Assembly: GCA_035462025.1 (NCBI GenBank)
Contig: DATHUR010000129.1
Span: 1-20,508, forward strand
DNA from: Egicoccus sp035462025
Lineage (GTDB): Bacteria > Actinomycetota > Nitriliruptoria > Nitriliruptorales > Nitriliruptoraceae
Length of the DNA stretch: 20,508 nucleotides
Direction of reading: 5' to 3'
Numbering within the stretch: position 1 is the first letter of the stretch; each line of letters starts with the position of its first letter. The translations under genes were made by a program, and so were the position numbers. The notes beneath the pieces were generated by a model, which ran no database searches, had not been told where the DNA came from, and worked only from the letters and a program-made list of their open reading frames with translations. Shown here in pieces: positions 6,914 through 15,584 of this stretch.

Positions 6914-9900
6914 GTGAGCGCCCCTTCCAGCATCGACGACGTCCTCGACCCGGGGGTGGCGGTCGGCCCGTTGGCGGCCGCGCTGCGGCCGGGCCGCGCC
7001 GAGTGGCCCGAGGAACTCGAGGTCCCCGCCGAGTTGGTGTGCGCGCCGCCCATGCGGCCGTACGTGATCGGCCTGCTCGCCGAACGCGCGACCCCGCTGC
7101 TGGTGCTCACCCCGCGGACCTCGGACGCCGAGGCGATCGCCGACGGCATCTCGGCCTACCTCGGCGAGGACCGTGTCGCGGTGTTCCCCGCCTGGGAGAC
7201 GCTCCCGCACGAGCGGCTCTCGCCCCAGCCACGCACCGTCGGCCGCCGCCTCGCCGTGCTCGACCGCCTGTGCCACCCCGAGGCCCACGCGCAGGCGCTG
7301 CAGGTCATCGTCGCGCCGGTCCGTGCCGCCGTGCAGCCGATGGACCCGGCGTTGACCGACCAGCGCCCGATCGAGCTCACCCCGAGCTGGGACGGCTTCG
7401 AACGGCTGGTCGAGGGGCTGGCCGGGCTCGGCTACAGCCGCACGACCCAGGTCGAGGCGCGCGGCGAGTTCGCCGTCCGCGGCGGCATCATCGACGTGTT
7501 CCCCACGGGTGGTGACCACGCGGTGCGCCTCGAGTTCTGGGGCGACGACATCGAGTCGATGCGCGAGTTCTCGGTCGGTGACCAACGCTCCACCGATCCG
7601 GTCGAACGCGTGGTGATCGACCCCGCCCGCGAACTGGTGCTCGACGAGGCGCTGCGCGAAGCCGCCCGCGCCCGCATCCGCGACTGGCCCGAGCTCACCG
7701 AATCGCTCGACCGGCTCGCCGAGGGGCAGACCTTCGAGGGCGCCGAATCGCTGGTGCTGTTGCTGCGCGACGAGCCGGCCCTGCTGAGCGACTTCCTGCC
7801 CGAGGACGCCGGCATGGTGCTGGTCGACCCGCTGCTGCTGCAGGACCGGGCCAACAAGTTGCGCGAGGAGGCCGAGGTCCTGGCCGAGACGGCGTGGCGA
7901 ACAGCGGCGTTCACGGCCGCCGGCGGCGATGCCGCCGCACACACCGAGGGGGCGCCGCTGCAGGGCACCAACTTCGCGACCCCGGAGCAACTGCTCGACC
8001 GCAGCCCCCGCCGGGTGTGGCGGCTCACGCCCTTCGGGAACGCGTCCGGCACGCGTCTGCCCGGCACCGGCTGGGACTCGTTCCGCGGCGACGTCGTCAC
8101 CCTGGCCGAACGTGCCAGGACCCTGCTCAACCAGGGCACGCGCGTCGTCATCGCCGTCGACGCCGACGGCCCGGCCCGGCGCATCGGTGACGTGCTCGGC
8201 GAGCAGGGCGTGCCGGCCGCGATCGTGAAGACCTTGCCATCGACGGCCGACGGACGACGTGTCGAGGTGACCGTCAGCCGGCTGCGGGCCGGCTTCCACG
8301 CCGACGAACTGGGCCTGGCGATCCTCGGCACCTGGGACGTGTTCGGTCCGCGCCGCAAGCGCGCCAGCCGGCGGCTGGGGACGCGGACCAGCGCCGCGGA
8401 CGCCGTGCTGCAGTTGCGCGAGGGTGACCCGGTCGTGCACCGCACCCACGGGGTCGGCCGTTACCGGGGCATGGTCACCCGCGAGTTCCCCGCTCCGAAC
8501 GGCAAGGTCGCCAAGCGCGACTACGTGCTGCTCGAGTACGCGGACGGCGACACCCTCTACGTGCCGTCGGACCAGGTCGACGCCGTCACCAGGTACCAGG
8601 GCGGCGAGACCCCGTCGGTCATGTCGCTCGGCGGTGCGCAGTGGGAGCGGGCCAAGAACCGGGTCCGCAAGGCGGTCCGTGACATCGCCGCCGACCTGAT
8701 CCGTCTCTACGCCGCCCGCATGCACTCACCCGGCCACGCCTTCACGCCGGACGGCGCGATGCAGGCCGAACTCGAGGACGCGTTCGCCCACGTCGAGACC
8801 GTCGACCAGCTCACCACCATCGACGAGATCAAGCGCGACATGGAGACGCCGGTCCCGATGGACCGGCTGCTCGCGGGCGACGTCGGCTTCGGCAAGACCG
8901 AGGTCGCCGTCCGCGCCGCCGGCAAGGCCGTCTTCGACGGCAAGCAGGTCGCGGTGCTGGTGCCGACCACGATCCTCGCGCAGCAGCACTTCGAGACCTT
9001 CAAGGAACGCTTCTCGGGGTTCCCGGTCGAGGTCGAGGCGTTCAGCCGGTTCACCACCCCCAAGGACCGCAAACGGATCCTCGACGGCCTCGCCGCCGGG
9101 ACGGTCGACATCGTGGTCGGCACCCACGCGCTGCTCGGCAAATCGGTGCGGTGGAAGGACCTCGGCCTGGTCGTGGTCGACGAGGAACAGCGGTTCGGGG
9201 TGGCCCAGAAGGAGCGGCTGAAGCAGCTGCGCACCTCGGTCGACGTGCTGTCGATGTCGGCCACACCCATCCCGCGCACCCTCGAGATGGCCGTGTCCGG
9301 GCTGCGTGACCTCTCGGTGATCGAGACCCCGCCCGAGGACCGCCAGCCGGTCATGACCGTGGTCAGCGAGTACGACGAGGCCCAGATCGCGCTCGCGATC
9401 CGGCGCGAGCTGTTGCGCGACGGCCAGATCTTCTACGTCCACAACCAGGTCGACTCGATCCACCGCGTGGCCGCCGGGATCGCCGAGATGGTCCCCGACG
9501 CGCGGGTCGAGGTCGCCCACGGGCAGATGGACGAGCGTCAGCTCGAACGGGTGATGGTGCGGTTCTGGGAGCGCGAGTTCGACGTGCTGGTGTGCACCAC
9601 GATCATCGAGTCCGGCCTGGACATCCCCAACGCCAACACCCTGATCATCGAGCGGGCCGACCTGCTCGGGCTGTCGCAGTTGCACCAGCTCCGTGGTCGT
9701 GTCGGCCGGTCCGCCGAGCGCGGCTACGCCTACTTCCTCTACCCCGAGGGCGCGTCGATGACCGAGCCCGCCTACGAGCGGCTCAAGACCATCGCCGAGC
9801 ACACCCGCCTCGGCTCGGGCCTCGCGATCGCGATGCGCGACCTCGAGATCCGCGGCGCCGGCAACGTCGTCGGCGCCGAGCAGTCGGGCCAGGTCGCCGC

Positions 9901-10426
9901 CGTCGGGTTCGAGATGTACTCGCAACTGCTCAAGGAGGAGGTCGCGGACCTGTCCGGCGAACCGATCGAGGAAGAGGTCGAGATCAAGCTCGAACTCCCC
10001 GTCGACGCCCACCTCCCGCACGACTACGTCGAGGACGAGCGGCAACGGCTGGAGTTGTACAAGCGCATCTCGGCCATCCGTGACGCCGGCGGGGTCCGTG
10101 ACGCGAAGGCGGAACTCGCCGATCGGTTCGGTCCGCTGCCAGAGGCGGCCGAACGGCTCCTCTCGCTTGCCGCGCTCAAGGCGGCGCTGCGCCGTTGGAG
10201 GATCCACGAGATCACGCTGACCGCCTCGGGCCGACTGCGGATCGCGCCGATGGACCTGTCCGACTCGCAACTGGTGCGCGTCGAGCGCCTGCACCGCGGG
10301 TTCCGCTACCAGCGCGAGCAGCAGGTGCTGCAGGTCCCGGTCCCCTCGCCCCGCCCCGACGACCTCATCGCGTGGGTCGCGGCGACGTTGCGCGACCTGC
10401 TCGCACCGCCGCCGAAGAAGCGCTGA
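6914..10426 (+). CDS. mfd: Transcription-repair coupling factor
   Basis: Mfd is the ATP-driven DNA translocase that dislodges RNA polymerase stalled at template lesions and recruits UvrA for repair. The 1170-residue length is normal. In order it has: a UvrB-like N-terminal module (LTPRTSDAEAIADG, FPAWETLPHE, VRGGIIDVFP); the RNA polymerase-interaction domain (VHRTHGVGRYRG near residue 507); a RecG-like helicase with Walker A GDVGFGKT (655-662), DEEQ box (756-759), SATPIPRTL and GRVGR (928-932); and a C-terminal TRCF domain (VEIKLELPVDAHLP onward). The GTG at 6914 has GAGGA (6902-6906) seven bases upstream. It converges with the MFS gene, with one base between the two stops. Confidence 0.97.
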   Translation: MSAPSSIDDVLDPGVAVGPLAAALRPGRAEWPEELEVPAELVCAPPMRPYVIGLLAERATPLLVLTPRTSDAEAIADGISAYLGEDRVAVFPAWETLPHERLSPQPRTVGRRLAVLDRLCHPEAHAQALQVIVAPVRAAVQPMDPALTDQRPIELTPSWDGFERLVEGLAGLGYSRTTQVEARGEFAVRGGIIDVFPTGGDHAVRLEFWGDDIESMREFSVGDQRSTDPVERVVIDPARELVLDEALREAARARIRDWPELTESLDRLAEGQTFEGAESLVLLLRDEPALLSDFLPEDAGMVLVDPLLLQDRANKLREEAEVLAETAWRTAAFTAAGGDAAAHTEGAPLQGTNFATPEQLLDRSPRRVWRLTPFGNASGTRLPGTGWDSFRGDVVTLAERARTLLNQGTRVVIAVDADGPARRIGDVLGEQGVPAAIVKTLPSTADGRRVEVTVSRLRAGFHADELGLAILGTWDVFGPRRKRASRRLGTRTSAADAVLQLREGDPVVHRTHGVGRYRGMVTREFPAPNGKVAKRDYVLLEYADGDTLYVPSDQVDAVTRYQGGETPSVMSLGGAQWERAKNRVRKAVRDIAADLIRLYAARMHSPGHAFTPDGAMQAELEDAFAHVETVDQLTTIDEIKRDMETPVPMDRLLAGDVGFGKTEVAVRAAGKAVFDGKQVAVLVPTTILAQQHFETFKERFSGFPVEVEAFSRFTTPKDRKRILDGLAAGTVDIVVGTHALLGKSVRWKDLGLVVVDEEQRFGVAQKERLKQLRTSVDVLSMSATPIPRTLEMAVSGLRDLSVIETPPEDRQPVMTVVSEYDEAQIALAIRRELLRDGQIFYVHNQVDSIHRVAAGIAEMVPDARVEVAHGQMDERQLERVMVRFWEREFDVLVCTTIIESGLDIPNANTLIIERADLLGLSQLHQLRGRVGRSAERGYAYFLYPEGASMTEPAYERLKTIAEHTRLGSGLAIAMRDLEIRGAGNVVGAEQSGQVAAVGFEMYSQLLKEEVADLSGEPIEEEVEIKLELPVDAHLPHDYVEDERQRLELYKRISAIRDAGGVRDAKAELADRFGPLPEAAERLLSLAALKAALRRWRIHEITLTASGRLRIAPMDLSDSQLVRVERLHRGFRYQREQQVLQVPVPSPRPDDLIAWVAATLRDLLAPPPKKR

Positions 10427-10427
10427 G

Positions 10428-11690
10428 CTAGCGGGTGTCCTCGTCGAGTTCGTGGCCGCGCGTCTCGGGCAGTCCGACGAACACCACGGCCACGACGGCG
10501 ACCAGGACCCCGATCGCCACCGAGGCGTTGGCGAACCCGCCGGTCAGGTCGGCGAGTACACCGAACGACAGCAGGCCGAGGACGGCGCCCAGCACGCCGG
10601 CCATCGTCATCCAACCGGCGACCGTGGCCCGGAACGAGGTCGGTGCGATCTCGGCGGCCAGCGCGCCCGCCGGTGGCGCGAACCCGCTGCTGAAACCGAT
10701 GGCCATCAGGTAGCCGACCGCCAGCGACGGCACGCCGCCGGCATAGGCGACCGCCACCGAGATGCCGGTCGCCGCCATCATCAGTGCGCCCGTGAGCCGC
10801 CGGCCGAGCCGGTCGGCGCCGGCGCGGCCGACCAGGATGCCGAGCAGGCCGGCCGGCCCCGCACCCAGTACCAGGGCCGACAGGAACAGCGGCGACGCGC
10901 CCAGCACGTTCTCGCCGTAGACGAACAGGTAGGTGAACCCCGGTCCGGTCGCGACCGCGATGCCGAAGGTGACGACCGCGAGCAGCACGACGGGCCGGGC
11001 CAGCGTGCGCGGGACCCGGCCGGGCAGGCCCTGCGCGTGGGCGGCGTGCTGGGCGATCTTCGGTTCGCGGACCTTGCGTGCCAGCAGCGGCAACAACAGC
11101 AGGGGGACGAGCGCGAATGCGGTGACCAGGCGGAACGACGGCTCACCCGGCCATGCTCCGCGGGCGACCGAGACGATCCCGGCGCCGAGGCCGTACGCGG
11201 CGGTGATCAACGCGATCGCCGCAGACCGGTCCCTCGTGGTCGTCTCCTCCGCCGCGACCACACCGGCCAGCGCGTTGACGGTCGACAGCGCCGGACGGGC
11301 CAGGGCCACCAACGCCACGTACCACCAGAACCCCGGTGACAGGGCGGCCATGCTGGTCAGGGTCAGACCGATCGCGGCCAGCGTGAGCAGCAGGTTGCGG
11401 CGCCCGAACCGGTCGGCCAGCGCCGCAGCCGGCAGCGACATCAGCGAGGCGACCCGCACGAGCGCCAGGGCGATGCCCAGGGTCGTGGCGGGCAGGCCGA
11501 TCTGAGCCGCCACCTCGTCCCCGACGCCGACCTCGCCGAAGGCCGCGGCCACGTCGCCGATCACCGCGGTCACGCTGAACTGCGCCACCCCGGCGGCGAT
11601 CGAGAGGACCGAGACCGTCAGCACCGGGGCCGTGAGCCAGGCCGGCCGGCGACGCCGGCCGTCGGTGGCGGCAGGGGAGGCTTCGGTCAC
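10428..11690 (-). CDS. Major facilitator superfamily transporter
   Basis: This is a 420-residue protein with about twelve hydrophobic segments and a cytoplasmic N terminus rich in Arg. The loop between helices 2 and 3 carries a motif A variant (ALADRFGRRNLLL), and the C terminus has LPETRGHELDE, a PETRG-type motif seen in sugar-porter and related MFS families. It is an inner-membrane secondary transporter. The substrate and direction cannot be deduced, though a drug- or metabolite-efflux role is plausible. GTG start at 11690, with AGGA five bases upstream. It diverges from cbiM across 136 nt that hold the Nur-like palindrome, but its own TSS is less clearly covered by that site. No functional link to nickel is visible in the protein. 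Confidence 0.85.
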   Translation of the reverse strand: MTEASPAATDGRRRRPAWLTAPVLTVSVLSIAAGVAQFSVTAVIGDVAAAFGEVGVGDEVAAQIGLPATTLGIALALVRVASLMSLPAAALADRFGRRNLLLTLAAIGLTLTSMAALSPGFWWYVALVALARPALSTVNALAGVVAAEETTTRDRSAAIALITAAYGLGAGIVSVARGAWPGEPSFRLVTAFALVPLLLLPLLARKVREPKIAQHAAHAQGLPGRVPRTLARPVVLLAVVTFGIAVATGPGFTYLFVYGENVLGASPLFLSALVLGAGPAGLLGILVGRAGADRLGRRLTGALMMAATGISVAVAYAGGVPSLAVGYLMAIGFSSGFAPPAGALAAEIAPTSFRATVAGWMTMAGVLGAVLGLLSFGVLADLTGGFANASVAIGVLVAVVAVVFVGLPETRGHELDEDTR

Positions 11691-11741
11691 GACGGTCCTG
11701 GGCGCGAAAGAGGCGCGAACCTATCCGGACGTGCCGTGGCC

Positions 11742-11770
11742 AAGACAGCCGAGCGGGTGGTCGCTAATCT
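11742..11770 (+). promoter_or_regulatory. Candidate cbiM promoter
   Basis: AAGACA (11742-11747; four of six to TTGACA) and TAATCT (11765-11770) are spaced by 17 nt. The predicted transcription start, near 11777, lies inside the palindrome at 11771-11797. The leader would be about 50 nt with AGGAG at 11812-11816. A bound repressor would occlude the start site directly. Confidence 0.45.
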
Positions 11771-11797
11771 CCTTGTTGCAATTCGTTCGCAACAAGG
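11771..11797. promoter_or_regulatory. 27-bp palindrome with nickel-regulator (Nur)-like box in the cbiM promoter
   Basis: CCTTGTTGC (11771-11779) and GCAACAAGG (11789-11797) are perfect 9-bp inverted arms around 9 nt. The core TTGCAA-N5-TCGCAA (11776-11792) differs at one base from the TTGCAA-N5-TTGCAA consensus reported for Nur, the nickel-responsive Fur-family repressor of Streptomyces. It overlaps the predicted cbiM transcription start. Because cbiM encodes a Ni/Co importer component, nickel-dependent repression is the natural reading. The arms could alternatively form an mRNA hairpin at the 5' end. Confidence 0.6.
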
Positions 11798-11826
11798 ACC
11801 CGCTCGCCGCCAGGAGCCCCCCGGTC

Positions 11827-12813
11827 ATGCACGCCCCCGACGGTTTCCTCACCGTCCCCGTTGCGGTCGGTACCGGCCTGCTCAGTGCGGGTGCGATCGG
11901 CGCAGCCGTTCGGCAGTCGCGGGAGCACCTCGGTGAACGACAGGTGCCGCTCGCCGGCCTGACCGCGGCCTTCGTGTTCGCGGCGCAACTGGTCAACTTC
12001 CCGGTCGCGGCCGGGACGACCGGCCACCTGATGGGCGGCGCCCTGGCCGCGGTGCTGCTCGGTCCGTGGGTCGGGATGCTGGTCGTCGGTGTGGTCGTGA
12101 TCGTCCAGGTGTTCTTCGCCGATGGTGGCGTGACCGCCCTCGGCTACAACCTGCTCAACATGGCGATCGTGACCTCCCTCGGCGGTTGGGGCGTGTTCCG
12201 GCTCGGTCGACGCGTGCTCCCCCGGACCCGTGCCGGCGTCGTGCTCGCGGCGGGCTTCGCCGGGTTCTCCTCGGTCGTGATCTCGGCGGCGGCGTTCAGC
12301 CTCGAATGGCTCTTCGGTGCCAGCGCCCCGGTGGCCTTCGACCGGGTCTTCGGCGCCATGGTCGGCATCCACGTGCTCATCGGCATCGGCGAGGGGGTGA
12401 TCACCGGGCTGACCGTGGCCGCCGTGCTCGCCGCGAGGGCCGACCTCGTGACCGGCGCCGGCGACCTCGACCTGCCGCGGCAGCCGGCACGTCGCGGCCG
12501 GCCGTTCGCCCTCGGCGCCCTCGCGGTCGCGCTCGTGGTCGCCGCCGGGGTGTCGCAGTTCGCCGCCGAGGACCCCGACGGCCTCGAACGCGTGGCCGAG
12601 GACACCGGCTTCGCCGCATCCGCGCAGGACCACCCGTTCGGCAACTCGATCTTCGCCGACTACGCGACGGCCGGCGTCGCCGACGAGTCCACGAGCCTGG
12701 CGATCGCCGGGATCTCGGGGACCCTGCTGACGCTCGCCGTCGGGGGCGGGTTGTTCTCGGCCGTGCGTCGTCGCCGCCCCGCCGCCCCGTCGCCCACGCA
12801 GCGGGTGGGGTAG
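11827..12813 (+). CDS. cbiM: ECF-type nickel/cobalt importer substrate-binding component with fused PDGLE domain
   Basis: CbiM/NikM is the membrane S-component that binds Co or Ni in the CbiMNQO/NikMNQO energy-coupling-factor importers. The start is fixed by the hallmark N terminus MHAPDGFL, whose His2 is a metal ligand in the family, and by AGGAG ten bases upstream. The core has about seven helices and the FPVAAGTTGHLMGG segment, which supplies another ligand His. After a basic linker (about 219-229) comes an extra helix and PDGLE (250-254), then a last membrane helix. This is the CbiN/PDGLE-type module, here fused, so no separate cbiN is needed. The length is 328 residues. Ni versus Co is undecided by sequence; the promoter box favours Ni. 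Confidence 0.9.
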   Translation: MHAPDGFLTVPVAVGTGLLSAGAIGAAVRQSREHLGERQVPLAGLTAAFVFAAQLVNFPVAAGTTGHLMGGALAAVLLGPWVGMLVVGVVVIVQVFFADGGVTALGYNLLNMAIVTSLGGWGVFRLGRRVLPRTRAGVVLAAGFAGFSSVVISAAAFSLEWLFGASAPVAFDRVFGAMVGIHVLIGIGEGVITGLTVAAVLAARADLVTGAGDLDLPRQPARRGRPFALGALAVALVVAAGVSQFAAEDPDGLERVAEDTGFAASAQDHPFGNSIFADYATAGVADESTSLAIAGISGTLLTLAVGGGLFSAVRRRRPAAPSPTQRVG

Positions 12814-12816
12814 CGG

Positions 12817-13584
12817 ATGGGGGCCGGGCACGCCCACGCGCTGTACGTGCACGAGCATTCGCCCGTCCACGCCCTGCCGCCGCACGTCAAGATCGTCGCG
12901 ACGTTCGCCTTCGCCACCACCGTCGCCGTCACACCGCACCGCGCCGTGCCGGTCTACACGCTCGCCGCGCTGCTGATCGCGACCGTGGCACGGATCGCCC
13001 GCGTGCGACTGCGGTTCGTCGCCGTGCGACTGGTCGTCGTCGTGCCGTTCCTGCTCGTGGGGGCCATGGTGCCGTTCGTCGCCTCGGGACCGCGTACCGA
13101 GATCCTGGGCGTGTCGGTGGCCGCGGAAGGACTGGTCGCCGGGTTCGGCATCGCGGCCCGCGCCACGCTCGGCGCGGCCGCTTCGATCCTGCTGGCCGCG
13201 ACCACCGAGGTGCCGCGCCTGCTGCGTGGCCTCGAACGTCTGCGCGTGCCGCCCGTGCTGACCCAGATCGCGACCTTCATGGTGCGCTATCTCGAGGTGG
13301 TCGCCGGTGAACTCGGCCGGATGCGCACCGCGATGGTCGCGCGCGGGCACGACCCGCGGTGGCTGTGGCAGGCGCGCCCGGTCGCCGCGGCCACCGGTGC
13401 CCTGTTCGTGCGCAGCTACGAGCGGGGCGAACGGGTGCACGCCGCGATGCTGGCCCGCGGCTACACCGGCACGATGCCGCAACTCGACGAGGAGCCCGAC
13501 GTCCTGGTCCGGACCTGGGCCCGCGCGCTCACGCCGACCGTCGTGCTCGCCGCCGTCCTCGTGGCGTGGACGGTGCTCACGTGA
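12817..13584 (+). CDS. cbiQ: ECF transporter transmembrane (T) component, CbiQ family
   Basis: CbiQ is the membrane T component that couples the ATPase to the CbiM substrate subunit. The 255-residue product has about five helices. Two cytoplasmic coupling motifs with Ala-Arg-Gly are visible, AMVARGHDP and AMLARGYTG, which contact the ATPase in this family. The conserved N-terminal segment LPPHVKIVATFAF is also present. The ATG at 12817 follows the cbiM stop by three bases, and the stop overlaps the cbiO start (GTGA), so the three genes form one operon. Confidence 0.92.
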   Translation: MGAGHAHALYVHEHSPVHALPPHVKIVATFAFATTVAVTPHRAVPVYTLAALLIATVARIARVRLRFVAVRLVVVVPFLLVGAMVPFVASGPRTEILGVSVAAEGLVAGFGIAARATLGAAASILLAATTEVPRLLRGLERLRVPPVLTQIATFMVRYLEVVAGELGRMRTAMVARGHDPRWLWQARPVAAATGALFVRSYERGERVHAAMLARGYTGTMPQLDEEPDVLVRTWARALTPTVVLAAVLVAWTVLT

Positions 13585-14348
13585 GCCACGCCGACGCCGG
13601 CGCCCCCGCCAGCCTCGAGGTGTCCGGACTCCGCTACACCTATCCTGACGGTACGGCGGCCCTGCACGGGCTCGACCTGCGGGTCGAGGCGGGTGAGCGG
13701 GTCGCGGTGCTGGGCCCCAACGGCGCCGGCAAGACCACCTTCGCGCTGCACTGCAACGGGCTGCTGCGCGGCCAGGGCGGCGAGGTGGTGGTCGGTGGCC
13801 TCGTGCTCGACGACCGCTCGCTGACCGAGATCCGCCGCCGGGTCGGGTTCGTGTTCCAGGACCCCGATGACCAGCTCTTCCTCGGCACGGTGCGCGAGGA
13901 CGTCGCCTTCGGTCCGGCCAACCTCGGCTTGCGCGGTGACGAACTGCAGGCGCGGGTGCGGGACGCACTCGCCGCGGTCGAGGCCGGACACCTCGCCGGG
14001 CGCGCGCCCCACCACCTCTCCGGCGGCGAGCGTCGTCGGGTCGCGCTGGCCACCGTCCTCGCGATGCGTCCGGCCCTGCTCGTGCTGGACGAGCCGACCT
14101 CCAACCTCGACCCCGCCGGCCGCCGCGAGCTCCACGACGTGCTGGCCCGCCTCCCGGTGACCCAACTGGTGGTCACGCACGACCTGCCGTTCGCGCTCGA
14201 GCTGTGCCCGCGCGCCGTGATCGTCAACGACGGCCGGGTCGTCGCCGACGGTGCCACCGCCGACATCCTCGCCGACGAGGCGCTGCTGCACGCCAACCGG
14301 CTGGAGCTACCGTTCGGGTTCGACCCCCGGACGACCCGCCGGGGCTGA
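13581..14348 (+). CDS. cbiO: ECF transporter ATP-binding (A) component, CbiO family
   Basis: CbiO is the ATPase of the Ni/Co importer and works as a dimer at the inner face of the membrane. The 255-residue protein has Walker A GPNGAGKTT (45-53), a Q-loop with QDPDDQLF (the sequence typical of ECF ATPases), the signature LSGGERRRVALA, Walker B LLVLDEPTSNLD and switch VTHD. The GTG start overlaps the cbiQ stop. Only one ATPase gene is present, so a homodimer is expected. The small set cbiM(PDGLE)-cbiQ-cbiO forms a complete importer. No corrin-synthesis genes are nearby, which argues weakly for nickel rather than cobalt. Confidence 0.93.
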   Translation: MSHADAGAPASLEVSGLRYTYPDGTAALHGLDLRVEAGERVAVLGPNGAGKTTFALHCNGLLRGQGGEVVVGGLVLDDRSLTEIRRRVGFVFQDPDDQLFLGTVREDVAFGPANLGLRGDELQARVRDALAAVEAGHLAGRAPHHLSGGERRRVALATVLAMRPALLVLDEPTSNLDPAGRRELHDVLARLPVTQLVVTHDLPFALELCPRAVIVNDGRVVADGATADILADEALLHANRLELPFGFDPRTTRRG

Positions 14349-14375
14349 GTCCGGACCGATCGTCGAAGGGGCGCC

Positions 14376-15176
14376 GTGCGCCTGGTGACCTGGAACGTCA
14401 ACTCGCTGGGTGCCCGCATGCCGCGGGTCTTCGAACTGCTCGAACAACTCGACCCGGACGTGGTCTGCCTGCAGGAGACCAAGGTCGCCGCTGCAGCCTT
14501 CCCGCACATGGAGTTCGCCATGGCGGGATATTCGGCCGTCGAGCACTCCGCGGGACGCTGGAACGGCGTCGCCCTGCTCGTACGCGAGGACGTCGAGGTG
14601 GACGGTGTCGTCCGCGGCCTCGAGGGCGAGCCGGACGTGACCGAGGCCCGCTGGATCGAGGCGCGCGTCGGCGGTGTGCAGGTCGTGAGCACCTACGTGG
14701 TCAACGGCCGTAGTCCTGACCACCCGATGTTCGCCGCGAAGCTCGATTTCTTCGCCGCGGCCCGTGACCGGGCCCGCACGCTCGTCGCCAGCGGGCCGAC
14801 GGTGATCGCCGGCGACCTCAACGTGACCCGTGACGACCGTGACGTGTTCGACCCCAGGGCCTTCGTCGGTGCGACCCACGTGACCCCCGAGGAGCGGGCC
14901 CACTTCGAGGCGATCCTGGCCGTCGGACTGGCCGACGCCTGGCGCGTTGTGGAACCCGACGCTGTCGGGTTCACCTGGTGGGACTACCGCGCCGGGGCGT
15001 TCCACAAGAACCTCGGCATGCGTCTCGACTATGCCCTGGTCAGCGGCCACCTCGACGTCCGCAACGTGCTGGTCGAACGCAGCTTCCGCAAGAACAACCG
15101 GGCCGGCGACAAGCCGTCGGACCACGCGCCGCTGGTCGTCGACCTCGACCGGCACGAGCCATCCGGCCCGCAGTAG
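14376..15176 (+). CDS. xth: Exodeoxyribonuclease III (AP endonuclease family)
   Basis: ExoIII cuts at abasic sites and removes 3' blocking groups during base-excision repair. The 266-residue protein contains the Mg-binding Asn7 (TWNVNSLGAR), Glu34 (LQETK), VSTYVVNG, the GDLNVTRDD block, FTWWDYRAGAF, RLDYAL and the C-terminal catalytic SDHAPLVVDL. The start is GTG at 14376 with GAAGGGG upstream. It is 27 nt after cbiO, so it may be read through from that operon, though function gives no link to metal uptake. Confidence 0.94.
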   Translation: MRLVTWNVNSLGARMPRVFELLEQLDPDVVCLQETKVAAAAFPHMEFAMAGYSAVEHSAGRWNGVALLVREDVEVDGVVRGLEGEPDVTEARWIEARVGGVQVVSTYVVNGRSPDHPMFAAKLDFFAAARDRARTLVASGPTVIAGDLNVTRDDRDVFDPRAFVGATHVTPEERAHFEAILAVGLADAWRVVEPDAVGFTWWDYRAGAFHKNLGMRLDYALVSGHLDVRNVLVERSFRKNNRAGDKPSDHAPLVVDLDRHEPSGPQ

Positions 15177-15208
15177 GGTCGCGCTGCCGTCGTCGAGGAG
15201 GATGCGCC

Positions 15209-15574
15209 GTGGCCACCGACTGCCTGTTCTGCAGCATCGTCGCGGGGGACGTCCCCACCGAGCGCGTGGCCGAATCCGATGCCGCCATCGCCATCCGCGA
15301 CATCGCCCCGCGCGCGCCGGTGCACGTGCTGGTCGTGCCGCGCGAGCACGTCGGCTCCGCCCACGACCTCGACGAGCACGGTGACGGGCTGCTGTCGGCC
15401 TGCTTCGCGCTCGCCCGCGAGGTCGCCGAGTCCGAGGGGACGGCCGACGGCTACCGCGTCACGACCAACGTGGGCGAACGCGGCGGCCAGTCCGTGCACC
15501 ACCTGCACTTCCACGTGCTCGGTGGCCGCCAACTCGGCCACATCGACTCCGGATCGCCGGAACCGCCCGCCTGA
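15209..15574 (+). CDS. HIT-family nucleotide-binding protein (Hint type)
   Basis: This 121-residue protein has the N-terminal CLFCSIVAG segment, with two Cys that bind zinc in some HIT proteins. It also has the active-site histidine triad in SVHHLHFHVLGG. Its size and motif placement fit Hint-type purine-nucleoside phosphoramidases, which hydrolyse AMP-lysine and similar phosphoramidates. The GTG at 15209 has GAGGAG (15195-15200) eight bases upstream. The gene ends 10 nt before the stop of the convergent znuC gene and probably shares a transcript with xth (32 nt gap). Confidence 0.93.
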   Translation: MATDCLFCSIVAGDVPTERVAESDAAIAIRDIAPRAPVHVLVVPREHVGSAHDLDEHGDGLLSACFALAREVAESEGTADGYRVTTNVGERGGQSVHHLHFHVLGGRQLGHIDSGSPEPPA

Positions 15575-15584
15575 CGCCCGCTAC

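Noticed and set aside
11771..11797. Intrinsic terminator for transcription reaching cbiM
   Set aside because: No T-tract follows and no plus-strand gene ends upstream; the position over a promoter fits an operator better.
11691..11826. Cobalamin riboswitch upstream of cbiM
   Set aside because: The gap is only 136 nt, no B12-box-like element is visible, and the predicted TSS leaves a leader of about 50 nt.
11764..13968. 734-codon open frame on the minus strand over cbiM-cbiQ-cbiO
   Set aside because: It is antisense to three clear genes, has no domain, and is rich in Arg/Gly/His/Asp as expected from a reverse-frame shadow in GC-rich DNA.
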